The notes: generated by a model not told the origin, from the letters alone. 64,000 bases of DNA from Salinithrix halophila (GCF_042650125.1 NZ_JBHSAP010000018.1:1-64000); one strand, 5' to 3'; positions 52,201-61,536 are shown, numbered from the stretch's first letter. Program-made: numbers and translations.

Positions 52201-53884
52201 AGTGCGGGGATCTACACCTGGAGTCGGGTTGATCTCTCCACCGCCTCATCACGATATTTACTCCATCGAGGATCTGGCTCAGTTGATCCATGACTTGAAA
52301 AACGCTAATCCCGAGGCTCGGATCAACGTTAAGCTCGTATCCAAGCCCGGTGTCGGAACGATTGCCGCCGGAGTCGCTAAAGGATTGGCGGATGTGATCA
52401 TGATCAGCGGTTACGAAGGCGGGACTGGTGCCTCACCGAGGACCAGCATCAAACATGCCGGCCTTCCCTGGGAGCTTGGGTTGGCGGAAACCCATCAGAC
52501 CCTGCTCCTCAACAATTTGCGGGAGCGGGTGGTGTTGGAAACCGACGGCAAAATGATGACCGGCCGGGACGTGGTTGTCGCCGCCCTGCTCGGGGCTGAA
52601 GAATATGGATTTGCGACAGCTCCCCTTGTCGTTCTGGGCTGTGTGATGATGCGCGCTTGTCATTTGGATACCTGTCCTGTGGGGGTTGCTACGCAAAACC
52701 CGGACCTTCGTAAAAAATTCATCGGTGATCCGGATCATGTCGTGAACTATATGCGTTTTGTGGCTGAAGAGGTTCGGGAGATCATGGCCCAGCTCGGCTT
52801 CCGTCGGCTGGAAGAACTGATCGGTCGCAATGATTTGCTGAAGGTGAGCGAGCGGGCGAAACACCACTGGAAAGCCAAGAGCCTGGATCTGTCACCGCTT
52901 CTGCACCAGCCGGATGTTCCGCCGGAAACGGGCCGCTACTTTAAACGTCCTCAGGATCATGGTTTGGACGGCTCCCTCGACCGCCGGGAACTGTTGGCTC
53001 TCTGTCAGCCGGCTCTGGAATCGGGAGAGCAAGTGGAAGCGACCCTCCCGATTCGTAACACCGACCGAGTAGTAGGGACCATCCTGGGAAGCGAAGTGAC
53101 GAAACGTTTCGGTGCAAAAGGGCTGCCGGACGATACGATTCGCCTTCGTTTCCAGGGTTCTGCGGGACAGAGCCTGGGAGCCTTCGTGCCGAAAGGCGTT
53201 AGCCTGACGGTGGAAGGTGACGCAAATGATTATGTGGGCAAAGGGCTTTCCGGCGGGAAAATCGTGGTGTACCCGCCGGAAGGAGCAGCTTTCGCGCCGG
53301 AGGAAAACACGGTGATCGGTAACGTTGCCTTTTATGGGGCAACGGCAGGAGAAGCCTATATCCGCGGGGTCGCCGGCGAGCGTTTCTGTGTCCGCAACAG
53401 CGGAGTTCGCGCTGTTGTTGAAGGTGTCGGTGACCACGGCTGTGAATATATGACGGGGGGACAGGTGGTGATCCTCGGCTCGGTGGGCAAAAACTTTGCC
53501 GCCGGGATGTCGGGCGGGGTTGCTTACGTACTGGCTGAGGATCTCGATACCCTCACCCGCAATGTAAACCGTGAATTGGTCCTGCTTGAGAGCCTGGAGG
53601 ATGAGCAGGATCTCGGAGAAGTGAAAGAACTCATCGAAAACCACATCCGGCACACAGGTAGCCTTCACGCCACATCCGTGCTGGAAAAGTGGGAGGATTC
53701 CGTTGCCAAGTTCGTCAAGGTGATCCCGAAGGATTACAAACAAATGATGGAGTCCATCGGGGAACTGATGGCCGCCGGTATGAATGAACAAGAGGCGATG
53801 GCAGCCGCTTTCGAGAAAAAGGAAGGAAATCGACCGGAGAAAAAGACCGGAAAGGTACGCCGCGAACCGGTACTCACTGGATAA
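49292..53884 (+). CDS. gltA: Glutamate synthase, large subunit
   Basis: 1530 residues. (Bacillus name gltA; gltB in E. coli.) It transfers the amide of glutamine to 2-oxoglutarate, giving two glutamates. Class II amidotransferase domain starting at Cys in HDACGVGFVA (C22 after a propeptide); central domain; FMN-binding synthase domain with GGKSNSGEGGEDPDRF and MISGYEGGTGASPRTS; the 3Fe-4S cluster CHLDTCPVGVATQ with the preceding C; and the C-terminal beta-helix GAAGE..GGxxx domain. ATG preceded by AGAGGTG. First gene of the glt operon, 13 bases before the small-subunit gene. Confidence 0.97.
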   Translation: MIKKGWPQKQGLYDPTYEHDACGVGFVANLKRKASHETVEQGLEILRRLVHRGGLQDEETGDGAGIMLQVPHEFFQKNVDFDLPPAGRYGVGMMFLPMDASRRAEYEKTLETIVNEEGQQLLGWRTVPVEPGRIGKKAGEVRPFIRQVFIGAGEATEETLAFDRKLYVIRKRMEQMAGDEVYIASLSTRTIVYKGFLTPEQVNGFYRDLRDPAFTSVFSMVHNRFSTNTFPSWERAHPNRYLLHNGEINTLRGNVNWMLAREKMFETDAFGDDLNKVLPIIDHEGSDSAILDNCFEFFALSGYSLPHVAMMMIPEPWDKNGSMDDAKKAFYEYHSCLMEPWDGPTAIAFSDGRQIGAVLDRNGLRPARYYVTTDDTIIFSSEVGVVDVPAEKVTQKGRLEPGRMLLADLEEGRIISDEEIKERVASEHPYRRWLKDHLVSVDELPAQSTEQETDEETLFCLQKAYGYTYEELTKNLMPMVTEGKDPIGSMGNDTPLAVLSDKPQLLYNYFKQSFAQVTNPPIDAIREACVTSTVTNLGAEGNLLQPEPAHCRRIRLESPVISDEAFAKLSYNPHPEFKTRTLPILFSASEEETGLVSALEELFAAADQAVEEGCSLLILSDRGMNREQVAIPTLLAVSGLHHHLVRKGTRTRVSLLVESGEPRDVHQFAMLLGYGADAINPYLAIATLRQMVEEKTLPGVTEEEAVRKYLSTATEGIVKVMSKMGISTIQSYRGAQIFEAIGIAPSVIDRYFTRTTTQIGGIGLEVITKESLLRHRDAFRERETDQTLEPGSELQWRRNGEHHAFDPITIHTLQQACRRGDYDRFKEYSKRADEEQVAFLRSLLDFQVERTPVPIEEVEPVESIVRRFKTGAMSYGALSEEAHEALAIAMNRLGGKSNSGEGGEDPDRFTPEANGDSRRSGIKQVASGRFGVSSHYLMNADEIQIKMAQGAKPGEGGQLPSNKVYPWIAEVRGSTPGVGLISPPPHHDIYSIEDLAQLIHDLKNANPEARINVKLVSKPGVGTIAAGVAKGLADVIMISGYEGGTGASPRTSIKHAGLPWELGLAETHQTLLLNNLRERVVLETDGKMMTGRDVVVAALLGAEEYGFATAPLVVLGCVMMRACHLDTCPVGVATQNPDLRKKFIGDPDHVVNYMRFVAEEVREIMAQLGFRRLEELIGRNDLLKVSERAKHHWKAKSLDLSPLLHQPDVPPETGRYFKRPQDHGLDGSLDRRELLALCQPALESGEQVEATLPIRNTDRVVGTILGSEVTKRFGAKGLPDDTIRLRFQGSAGQSLGAFVPKGVSLTVEGDANDYVGKGLSGGKIVVYPPEGAAFAPEENTVIGNVAFYGATAGEAYIRGVAGERFCVRNSGVRAVVEGVGDHGCEYMTGGQVVILGSVGKNFAAGMSGGVAYVLAEDLDTLTRNVNRELVLLESLEDEQDLGEVKELIENHIRHTGSLHATSVLEKWEDSVAKFVKVIPKDYKQMMESIGELMAAGMNEQEAMAAAFEKKEGNRPEKKTGKVRREPVLTG

Positions 53885-53897
53885 GGAGGGGAGTCGC

Positions 53898-55373
53898 ATG
53901 GGTAAAGCCACGGGCTTTATGGAATACGAACGCAAGACAGCGAGTGAGCGGGATCCGCTCACCCGTCTGCGGGATTGGAACGAATATCAACTACCGCTTC
54001 CCGAAGATGAATTGAAAAAGCAGGGGGCCCGCTGCATGGATTGCGGCACACCCTTCTGCCATACGGGGATTCCAATCAACGGCACCGATTCCGGATGCCC
54101 GCTCTACAACCTGATCCCCGAGTGGAACGATCTAGTCTACCGGGGCCGCTGGAAAGAGGCGTTGGATCGCCTCCTCAAAACCAATAATTTTCCTGAATTT
54201 ACTGGGCGGGTCTGTCCCGCTCCCTGTGAAGGGGCCTGTACGGTGGCTATTCACGATCCAGCGGTGGCCATCAAGAACATCGAACGGGAAATTATCGACC
54301 GCGGGTTTGCAGAAGGCTGGATTGTACCGAGCCCGCCGAAAACTCGAACGGGGAAAACCGTGGCAGTGGTGGGGTCAGGGCCTGCCGGTCTGGCTGCTGC
54401 TGACCAACTGAACAAAGCGGGTCATTCGGTGACCATTTATGAGCGGGATGATCGGATCGGTGGACTGCTCATGTACGGGATTCCCAACATGAAACTGGAA
54501 AAACGACTCGTGGAACGCCGGGTTGATCTGTTGAAGGAAGAAGGCGTCCACTTTATCACCGGGACGGAAATCGGGAAAGACGTCACCCTCGACCAATTGC
54601 GGGATGAATTCGATGCCGTTATCCTGTGTGCAGGAGCGCAAAAACACCGGGATCTCGCCCTGGAAGGGCGGAATCTAGAGGAGATTCATCTGGCGATGAA
54701 ATACCTGACCGAATCGACGAAAGACCTGCTCGACCCCGCTTTCGAAACTTCCATTTCCGCAGAAGGAAAGGATGTTATCGTCATCGGGGGCGGGGACACC
54801 GGGGCGGACTGTGTCGCCACCGCCTTGCGCCAACGGTGCAAAAGTGTCGTTCAGTTCGGTAGGCATCCAAAGCTGCCTGATACAAGGGAGGAAAACAATC
54901 CCTGGCCGGAACAACCTTTTGTCTTTACCTTGGACTACGCTTACGAAGAGGCGAAAGCCCGTTTCGGTAAAGACCCTCGGCAATATTCCATCATCACCAA
55001 GAAGCTGGTGGGGGATGAAAACGGAAAGGTCAAAGAATTGCACACCGTCGAGGCCGAGAAGATCATCCGTGAAGACGGGAGCTATTCCTTCCGCGAGCTT
55101 CCCGGCACGGAGAAAGTGTGGCCTACCCAGCTCGTGCTGGTCGCCATCGGCTTCGAAGGGACGGAAGACGCCCTGTTGCAGAACTCCGGCTTAGATCACC
55201 AAAACCGCCGGGTGAAGGCCGAATACGGGGAGTATATGACCAATTTTGACGGGGTGTTCGCTGCTGGTGATGTACGCAGGGGACAGAGCCTCATTGTCTG
55301 GGCCATCCACGAAGGACGTGAGGCGGCCCGTGAATGCGACCGCTATCTGATGGGGGAGACAGACCTGCCGTAA
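53898..55373 (+). CDS. gltB: Glutamate synthase, small subunit (NADPH)
   Basis: 491 residues from the ATG at 53898 with AAGGAGGGG upstream. (Bacillus name gltB; gltD in E. coli.) It carries FAD and two 4Fe-4S clusters and passes electrons from NADPH to the large subunit. N-terminal Cys sets C-M-D-C-G-T-P-F-C and CPAPCEGAC; FAD motif VVGSGPAGLAAADQL; NADPH motif VIGGGDTGADC. The end GVFAAGDVRRGQSLIVWAI is typical. Confidence 0.97.
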   Translation: MGKATGFMEYERKTASERDPLTRLRDWNEYQLPLPEDELKKQGARCMDCGTPFCHTGIPINGTDSGCPLYNLIPEWNDLVYRGRWKEALDRLLKTNNFPEFTGRVCPAPCEGACTVAIHDPAVAIKNIEREIIDRGFAEGWIVPSPPKTRTGKTVAVVGSGPAGLAAADQLNKAGHSVTIYERDDRIGGLLMYGIPNMKLEKRLVERRVDLLKEEGVHFITGTEIGKDVTLDQLRDEFDAVILCAGAQKHRDLALEGRNLEEIHLAMKYLTESTKDLLDPAFETSISAEGKDVIVIGGGDTGADCVATALRQRCKSVVQFGRHPKLPDTREENNPWPEQPFVFTLDYAYEEAKARFGKDPRQYSIITKKLVGDENGKVKELHTVEAEKIIREDGSYSFRELPGTEKVWPTQLVLVAIGFEGTEDALLQNSGLDHQNRRVKAEYGEYMTNFDGVFAAGDVRRGQSLIVWAIHEGREAARECDRYLMGETDLP

Positions 55374-55486
55374 AAAAAATCATTCCTTACCCACTTAGTA
55401 GTCTCCGGGCACTCCGCTGGGTGGTCGGTGCCTACAGGCGCTTCGCCGGAAACCGGCCCACCTTTGCGGTATAGAAGAACTTTGTC

Positions 55487-55513
55487 ATCCGCCGTTTCGG
55501 CGGATTTTTTTAT
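55487..55513 (+). terminator. Intrinsic terminator after the glt operon
   Basis: ATCCGCC pairs with GGCGGAT and is followed by TTTTTTT. Confidence 0.85.
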
Positions 55514-55564
55514 GCTCGCGGTTTCGTAGTAGAGGAGGGAAAAATCAAGCTATACAAAATTTTG

Positions 55565-55593
55565 TAGACAAAGATTCCGTAAACAGGTATATT
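55565..55593 (+). promoter_or_regulatory. Promoter of the cobalamin operon
   Basis: TAGACA (55565-55570), a 17-base spacer, then TATATT (55588-55593), 28 bases before the riboswitch. Confidence 0.6.
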
Positions 55594-55620
55594 GAGGTGG
55601 ACGGACAACTTCATACGAAA

Positions 55621-55793
55621 AGGACAGGTGCCGAACATTCCTTTAGGAGTGTTCGGTTAAAAGGGAAGTCGGTGAAAGTCCGACGCGGTCCCGCCACTGT
55701 AAATGGGTAGCGAACTGCAAGATGTCACTGTTCCATAGGGGAACGGGAAGGCGCAGGGAGCGATGACCATGAGCCAGGAGACCTGCCTGTCCT
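55621..55793 (+). ncRNA. Cobalamin (B12) riboswitch
   Basis: P1 closes between AGGACAGG (55621-55628) and CCTGTCCT (55786-55793). The core is unmistakable: AAAAGGGAAGTCGGTGAAAG, CGCGGTCCCGCCACTGTAA and the B12-box GAGCCAGGAGACCTGCCT. Adenosylcobalamin binding should stop expression of the following operon. The leader continues with an AACCGG/CCGGTT stem and a terminator at 55900. Confidence 0.95.
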
Positions 55794-55899
55794 GACCACC
55801 ATTTGTACCTGCGAGGATGGGGAGGTGAGTGACGGAGAACCGGACACACGGTGAATTTCACCGAGGTGATCACCGGTTTATGCTTTCATGCACACAAAG

Positions 55900-55925
55900 C
55901 ACATCCTAACAGGGGTGTGTTTTTT
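55900..55925 (+). terminator. Riboswitch expression-platform terminator
   Basis: CACATCC (55900-55906) pairs with GGGTGTG (55913-55919) and is followed by TTTTTTT. The stem can alternate with upstream leader pairings when B12 is absent. Confidence 0.6.
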
Positions 55926-55984
55926 ATTGTTTTCGCCAGGGCCCGCGGCATAGAGGCTTCATGGCGGAAGGAGGCGTTGCGACG

Positions 55985-57532
55985 TTGGAGAAGGGTTTCG
56001 TTTTTATCGTGGGAGCAGGACCGGGAGCTCCGGGTTTGATCACTGTTAAAGGGAAGGAAGCGCTGGAGATGGCGGATGTGGTCTTGTACGACCGCCTTGT
56101 TAGTCCGCGTTTACTGGAGAGCGTTCCAGATCATTGTGAGAAGATCGACGTGGGCAAACGTCCTTCATCCAATCGGTGGACCCAGCAGGAAATCAACCGG
56201 ACCCTTGTCCAAAAAGCGGGGGAAGGGAAAACCGTGGTACGGCTGAAGGGAGGAGACCCCTTCGTCTTTGGTCGGGGTGGGGAGGAAGCGGCCACTCTGG
56301 TACAAGCCGGGGTCCCCTTTGACGTAATACCCGGTATCAGCTCTGTGACGGCGGTTCCGGCCTATGCGGGAATCCCGGTCACTCATCGCGATTACAATTC
56401 TTCCTTTGCCGTGGTGACCGGGCATGAACGTCCAGATAAAAAAGAACCCTCGGTGAAATGGAAGCATCTGGCTAAAGGGCCGGAAACGCTAGTCATCCTG
56501 ATGGGCGTCTCCAACCTAGACTATATCTGCGAACAATTGATCCAGTACGGACGTAGCCCGGAAACGCCGGTAGCCCTGGTTCGTTGGGGCTCTCGGATAG
56601 ACCAGGAGACGTTGACAGGCACTTTGTCTGACATCGCGGAACGGGTGATTATACACAGCTTTAAGTCCCCTGCCGTCATTATCGTGGGGGAGGTGGTTCG
56701 GGAGCGGGAACGACTCTCCTGGTATGAACCAAAGCCCTTGTTCGGAACGCGGATATTGGTGCCTCGGACACGGCAAGGTCCGAGCGTGCTTTCCAAAACC
56801 ATCGAATTCCTTGGAGGAGAAGCGGTGGAATTTCCCGTCGCCTGTATAAGGCCGACGGAGGGTTTTTTGCAGGAGATGAGCCGGGAACATTCGTGGGACT
56901 GGCTTCTGTTCAGTCACGTCTCGGCGGTGGACGCCTTTTTCCGCGCTCTGGGGGAGTTGGAAAAGGATATTCGAGCATGGGCCGGGGTCAAGGTGGCGGC
57001 AATCGGAGATAAGACCGCTAAAGCCTTGCAGGAGAAAGGGGTATGTGTGGAATCTTTTGCCGCCGACGACCGGGTGGAAACCTTGTTGGAAGCCATGGAA
57101 GAGCGAATCGCCCCTGGAGAAGAGGTCCTTCTATTGCGAGGCCGCTCTCGACGGGATGAACTGGCGGAATCTCTTCGCCAGGTGGGATGCCGTGTGACGG
57201 AAACCAAAGCCTTCGGGGCCCAGACCGTATTTGGTCAGTCGAAAGAAGCCATCCGTCTGCTACTGGATAGAAAAGCGGACTGGATCGCTTTTGCAAGCTC
57301 CTCGACGGTCCGCCACTTTTCAGAAGTCCTTCGATTAGAGCGTCCGGATGGGGAGGAGTTGCTGCACTCCATTCAAATCGCTTGTATCGGGCCGGAGACG
57401 GCCCAGGCGGCGGGGGAATCGGGGATGCGTGTCGATGTGGAGGCCAATCCTCATACCGTAGAAGGGTTAGTCGAGGGAATTAGCCGATGGCTGCCGGAAC
57501 CGAAGGAAGCACTTGCCGGCCTGGCGGATTGA
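55985..57532 (+). CDS. cobA-hemD: Uroporphyrinogen-III C-methyltransferase / uroporphyrinogen-III synthase fusion
   Basis: 515 residues from TTG at 55985 (GGAGG 10 bases upstream; ATG at 55961 is an alternative). The first ~245 residues are CobA: VGAGPGAPGLITVKG, LYDRLV, and VVRLKGGDPFVFGRGGEEA. They make precorrin-2 from uroporphyrinogen III with two SAM. From LFGTRILVPRTRQGPSVLS on, it is HemD, which cyclises hydroxymethylbilane to uroporphyrinogen III. The fusion joins the step before and the step at the branch to siroheme/B12. First gene after the riboswitch. Confidence 0.95.
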   Translation: MEKGFVFIVGAGPGAPGLITVKGKEALEMADVVLYDRLVSPRLLESVPDHCEKIDVGKRPSSNRWTQQEINRTLVQKAGEGKTVVRLKGGDPFVFGRGGEEAATLVQAGVPFDVIPGISSVTAVPAYAGIPVTHRDYNSSFAVVTGHERPDKKEPSVKWKHLAKGPETLVILMGVSNLDYICEQLIQYGRSPETPVALVRWGSRIDQETLTGTLSDIAERVIIHSFKSPAVIIVGEVVRERERLSWYEPKPLFGTRILVPRTRQGPSVLSKTIEFLGGEAVEFPVACIRPTEGFLQEMSREHSWDWLLFSHVSAVDAFFRALGELEKDIRAWAGVKVAAIGDKTAKALQEKGVCVESFAADDRVETLLEAMEERIAPGEEVLLLRGRSRRDELAESLRQVGCRVTETKAFGAQTVFGQSKEAIRLLLDRKADWIAFASSSTVRHFSEVLRLERPDGEELLHSIQIACIGPETAQAAGESGMRVDVEANPHTVEGLVEGISRWLPEPKEALAGLAD

Positions 57533-57566
57533 TCACAACTTTACATGGGACAGAGGAGGAAAACGG

Positions 57567-58232
57567 ATGGATTGGGGAATATGGACGACCTTAGGAGTTG
57601 GTTTGCTGCTGGGTTTACGCCATGCATTGGACCCGGACCATTTTATCGCGGTATCTACTATCGCCAGCCGCACCGGTAACGTGTTGAAGGCGACGGCTTC
57701 TGGTATCTACTGGGGGTTGGGGCATACCTGTACCCTGCTCTTGATCGGGCTGCCGCTCCTGGCCATGAAGACAGCACTGCCGGATTCGATTCAACTGGTT
57801 ATGGAGATCGCTGTCGGTTGTATGCTCGTCACCCTGGGCTGGACTTCGTTTCATGCCTTCCGAAGGGGAGAGATGCGACGGCCTTCGGCGGAGACAGGGG
57901 ATGAAAATCCCGGAGAACAGCGGGTCGGGTATCGGTTGCGCTCGTTCCTGGTGGGAATGGTTCACGGAATGGCCGGGACCGGGGCGATGGTGGTCATGGT
58001 GATGGCTTCCTTGCGGAGCTTGTCCGATGCTTTTCTGTACCTGTTAGTGTTTGGGGTCGGCACGGTAGCGGGGATGAGCTTGTTCGCCGTTTTAATCGGT
58101 TTTCCTTTCACTTATGCGAGTAAGCATTCGGTCAGTATCGAGCGAGGGATGGGGATGACAGCTGGTGTGGTTTCCATATTGTTCGGTTTTTACTATATCC
58201 AAGGCACGCTGTTTCACGATGGGTTCTTTTAA
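57567..58232 (+). CDS. NiCoT-like/UreH-type cobalt transporter
   Basis: 221 residues, six or so membrane helices, from the ATG at 57567 after GAGGAGG. The signature LRHALDPDHFIAVS in the first helix corresponds to the metal-binding HxxxxDH of nickel/cobalt permeases; WGLGHTCTLLLIG is in the third. The position in a B12 operon predicts cobalt uptake. Confidence 0.88.
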   Translation: MDWGIWTTLGVGLLLGLRHALDPDHFIAVSTIASRTGNVLKATASGIYWGLGHTCTLLLIGLPLLAMKTALPDSIQLVMEIAVGCMLVTLGWTSFHAFRRGEMRRPSAETGDENPGEQRVGYRLRSFLVGMVHGMAGTGAMVVMVMASLRSLSDAFLYLLVFGVGTVAGMSLFAVLIGFPFTYASKHSVSIERGMGMTAGVVSILFGFYYIQGTLFHDGFF

Positions 58233-58249
58233 AAGAAAGGGGCGTGACC

Positions 58250-58846
58250 ATGCGGATTTATACACGCAGAGGGGACGAAGGGGAAACATCGGTCATCGGA
58301 GGTCGGGTCTCCAAGGATCATATTCGGGTAGAGGCTTATGGAACTGTGGACGAGGCCAACTCGTTTGTCGGTGATGCAATCGCCCGGATGTGGGAGAAAG
58401 ATCCGGAGGAATTTGACGACATGATCCGGGTTTTGACCGACATTCAACAGGAGTTGTTTGATACAGGCGGGGATCTGGCCGTGGTGAAAGGAAAGCGGCC
58501 CTATAAAATCACGGCAGACCATGTGGACAGGTTGGAAGAGTTGGTAGACGCATACCTGGAACAGACACCCGTTGTCAAGAAATTCATCCTGCCGGGCGGA
58601 ACTTCCATTGCCGCGGCTCTCCATCTCTGTCGCACTGTGGCCAGGCGGGCGGAACGGCGGGTAGTTACTCTTGCTTCTCGAGAGGAAATCAACGAAGAGG
58701 CTCGGCGCTATCTAAATCGTCTCTCCGACTTCTTCTTCGTTTTGGCCCGGGCCGCCAACGCCCGGGAAAGCCGGGAGGATATCCAATACGCTCGAGGAAG
58801 GGAAGTTTTTCGCGATCGCCCTCGTAAGGAACGCCCCATGACGTAA
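58250..58846 (+). CDS. PduO-type corrinoid adenosyltransferase
   Basis: 198 residues from the ATG at 58250. ATP-binding start IYTRRGDEGETSVIGG, then VEAYGTVDEANSFVG, and later FILPGGTSIAAALHLCRTVARRAER: all PduO/CobA-II hallmarks. It transfers adenosyl from ATP to cob(I)alamin, forming coenzyme B12. SD AAAGGGG. Confidence 0.93.
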   Translation: MRIYTRRGDEGETSVIGGRVSKDHIRVEAYGTVDEANSFVGDAIARMWEKDPEEFDDMIRVLTDIQQELFDTGGDLAVVKGKRPYKITADHVDRLEELVDAYLEQTPVVKKFILPGGTSIAAALHLCRTVARRAERRVVTLASREEINEEARRYLNRLSDFFFVLARAANARESREDIQYARGREVFRDRPRKERPMT

Positions 58847-58895
58847 AGGCGCAGAAAACAGGTTTTTCAAAAAATCGGGGTTGGAGGTGTGTAAG

Positions 58896-60587
58896 ATGGC
58901 AGACCGAAAGAACGGAAAACTGCTGGTTATCGGATTCGGTCCCGGTCATTTCGATCACATGAGCCAACGGGCTAAAAAGGCCATCCAGGAAAGCGATGTC
59001 ATCGTCGGCTACAACACGTATGTGGATATTATCCGCGGACTGTTGATCGATCAGGAGATTGTCCGCACGGGGATGACTGAGGAGGTGAGCCGGGCTCAAG
59101 AAGCAGTGAGACAGGCGGAAGAAGGGAAGGCGGTTGCCGTCATTTCCAGCGGCGATGCCGGTGTCTACGGCATGGCCGGGTTGGTCTATGAGGTGCTGAT
59201 CCAGAAGGGATGGAAGCCGGAGGATGGTGTGGAAGTGGAGGTCATCCCCGGGATTTCCGCGATCAACTCTTGTGCTTCCTTGCTCGGCTCTCCTGTGATG
59301 CATGATGCCTGCACGATCAGCCTAAGCGACCACCTCACGCCGTGGGAGTTGATATCCCGTCGGATCGAGGCGGCAGCTGGGGCTGACTTTGTAATCGCCC
59401 TATACAATCCGAGGAGCGGCCGTCGAACCCGGCAGATTGTGGAAACCCGCCGTATCCTGCTGGAGCACCGATCTCCCGACACTCCCGTCGGGTTGGTGAA
59501 AAGTGCTTATCGAGAACGGGAGCATACCGTATTGACCACGCTGGACAAGATGCTAGAACACGACATCGGGATGCTGACGACCGTAATTATCGGCAATTCC
59601 ACCACCTTCGTCCATCACGGCCTGATGATCACGCCGCGAGGTTATCAACGAAAGTATACGTTGGACAAGACCGTCCAGGAGTTAAAACCTCACCAGCGGT
59701 TGAAACCGGAGGCGGAGCCCTGGTCTCTGACAGGAGGAGAGCAGTACAAGGCAGGAAGGCAAGGGGAAAAGGAAGAGACGGTCACAGCCGCTTCCGACAA
59801 TACGACTTCCGGTGAAGTTCCCCCAGCTCCCGGCCATAGCTCTCCGTCAGTCCTTGCTTCCGAAGCGTTAAGGATCCTTCAGGCAAAGGGAGTCGTCGAG
59901 ACGTCGGTGGTTTCGGAAACGGAAGGTACAGCGCCGGTCCTCTCGATCTTTGAAGTGGCCGTCTCCACGGGAGTAGCCGAAAAGAAGTGGACGTCCGCTC
60001 AAATGAGCTTGTTGGCAGAGATCGCCGGGGAGAAGGGGGAGATTGAGTATACCCCTCATCACCGCATTCTGATCCGGGTGCCGACGGATCAACCTGAGGG
60101 GATCGTCGACCGCCTTAAGTCGGAAGGATTGCAGGTGGATCCGGTAGGGGATACCGTCCAGGTCAAGGCCTGCGACTTTTGTCACGGTGACAAAGGGGAA
60201 TCGATCCCCTATGCCGAGGAGTTGCACCGGCGGATCGGTGGGCTCTCTGTACCGAAGGAGCTGAAGATCGGCTTCAACGGATGTGCCATGGCCTGCTACG
60301 GGGCGGTGACGGAGGAAATCGGTGTCGTATTCCGGCGAGGGACCTTCGATCTGTTCCTGGGAGGCAAAAACATCGGTCGCAACGCTCATCCCGCTGAAAG
60401 GGTGGCGGAAGGGCTTGCTCCGGAAGAGCTGATTGACGCCGTGGAGAAGGTGGTCCGGGAATACGCGGAGAAGGCCCAGCCCAATGAACGGTTCAATAAG
60501 TACTTCAAACGGGTGAAAGAAGTGGCTGGTTACCGTTCTTCCGAAGCGCCGAAACCGAAAATTCCCGAATTGGCTTGCGGTGAATGA
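58896..60587 (+). CDS. cbiH: Precorrin-3B C17-methyltransferase with C-terminal Fe-S domain (CbiH60 type)
   Basis: 563 residues from the ATG at 58896 after GGAGG. Residues 1-255 are the CbiH/CobJ SAM methyltransferase (VIGFGPGHFDHMSQRAKKAI, ISSGDAGVYGMAGLV, IPGISAINSCASLLG, IALYNPRSGRR). A Pro/Glu linker follows, then a ~220-residue nitrite/sulfite reductase-like domain with ACDFCHGDKGE and GFNGCAMACYGA as the 4Fe-4S ligands. The same fusion, CbiH60, is known in Bacillus megaterium and performs ring contraction: methylation at C17 with formation of the delta-lactone. Confidence 0.93.
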   Translation: MADRKNGKLLVIGFGPGHFDHMSQRAKKAIQESDVIVGYNTYVDIIRGLLIDQEIVRTGMTEEVSRAQEAVRQAEEGKAVAVISSGDAGVYGMAGLVYEVLIQKGWKPEDGVEVEVIPGISAINSCASLLGSPVMHDACTISLSDHLTPWELISRRIEAAAGADFVIALYNPRSGRRTRQIVETRRILLEHRSPDTPVGLVKSAYREREHTVLTTLDKMLEHDIGMLTTVIIGNSTTFVHHGLMITPRGYQRKYTLDKTVQELKPHQRLKPEAEPWSLTGGEQYKAGRQGEKEETVTAASDNTTSGEVPPAPGHSSPSVLASEALRILQAKGVVETSVVSETEGTAPVLSIFEVAVSTGVAEKKWTSAQMSLLAEIAGEKGEIEYTPHHRILIRVPTDQPEGIVDRLKSEGLQVDPVGDTVQVKACDFCHGDKGESIPYAEELHRRIGGLSVPKELKIGFNGCAMACYGAVTEEIGVVFRRGTFDLFLGGKNIGRNAHPAERVAEGLAPEELIDAVEKVVREYAEKAQPNERFNKYFKRVKEVAGYRSSEAPKPKIPELACGE

Positions 60588-60657
60588 AGGCGGCCCGCAG
60601 GGATCGAGATCGAGGGCGCGGTATTGGCGCCGACTCACTAGAGGAGGGGAAAGGAAT

Positions 60658-61536
60658 ATGGAGGCAATCCTGTTCGTCGGTCACGGGAGCAGGGATCCGG
60701 AAGGGAATACCGAACTGCTCCACTTTACCGAGCAGGTTACCGAGCACCTGGAGGCACCCATCATGGAGACCTGTTTCTTGGAGTTAACGCAACCGGACAT
60801 CCCTCAGGGGATCGACCGCTGTGTGGCACGGGGGGCGACAAGCATCTGTGTCATCCCGATCATGCTGTTTTCCGCTGGTCACGCCAAGGTGCACATTCCC
60901 TTGGCCATCCAGGAAGGCCGGGAGCGTTACCCCGAAGTTGAGTTTCGGTACGGACGGCCTTTCGGTGTTGACGAGAATGTTCTTCCCCTATTGAAAAGGC
61001 GGATGGATTTGATCCATCCCTTGAAAGTGAATGAAGAGGGAGAAAGACACCCCATTGCGGTCTTGTTGGTAGGAAGGGGTTCGAGTGATCCAGACGCCAA
61101 CAGCGATTTGTACAAAATTAGCCGGTTATTTTGGGAACAGACGCGGGTGAAATGGGTGGAGACTTCATTTATCGGAGTGACCGACCCGCGTTTTGAAGAG
61201 GGGCTAGAGCGATGCTTGCGGCTGGGAGCCCAGCAATGCATCGTGCTGCCCTATTTTCTGTTTACCGGGGTACTGATTAAACGGATGGAGGAGAAGCTGG
61301 TGCGATTTGCTTCCGCCCATCCGGACCTCACCGTACAGATGGGCTCTTATCTCGGGTTGGATGAAGGGTTGATCCCGATCCTGTTGGACCGGGTGAGGGA
61401 AGTGGAGCGGGAAGGCGGGAGTGATTGGCAGGCTCTGGCGGAAAGCGCGGAGGCAGCTGGACATCATCATCACCATCATCACCATCACCCTCACGACCAT
61501 GCCCATAGACATCGTCCGGTTCATCCGGCTGGGTAA
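60658..61536 (+). CDS. cbiX: Sirohydrochlorin cobaltochelatase with His-rich tail
   Basis: 292 residues from the ATG at 60658 (GAGGAGGGG upstream). Two CbiX halves: FVGHGSRDPEGNTELL with His at the metal site, and VLLVGRGSSDPDANSDL in the second half. FSAGHAKVHIPLAI holds the second His. The last 30 residues are a histidine run (HHHHHHHHHPHDHAHRH), probably a cobalt store. It inserts Co2+ into sirohydrochlorin early in the anaerobic route. Confidence 0.94.
   Translation: MEAILFVGHGSRDPEGNTELLHFTEQVTEHLEAPIMETCFLELTQPDIPQGIDRCVARGATSICVIPIMLFSAGHAKVHIPLAIQEGRERYPEVEFRYGRPFGVDENVLPLLKRRMDLIHPLKVNEEGERHPIAVLLVGRGSSDPDANSDLYKISRLFWEQTRVKWVETSFIGVTDPRFEEGLERCLRLGAQQCIVLPYFLFTGVLIKRMEEKLVRFASAHPDLTVQMGSYLGLDEGLIPILLDRVREVEREGGSDWQALAESAEAAGHHHHHHHHHPHDHAHRHRPVHPAG

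Noticed and set aside
51095..52291. 398-codon frame on the minus strand inside the glutamate synthase gene
   Set aside because: Antisense shadow of a GC-rich gene; no start signal, no recognisable protein.
52892..53962. 356-codon antisense frame in the glutamate synthase gene
   Set aside because: Same reason: it follows the codon periodicity of the plus-strand gene.
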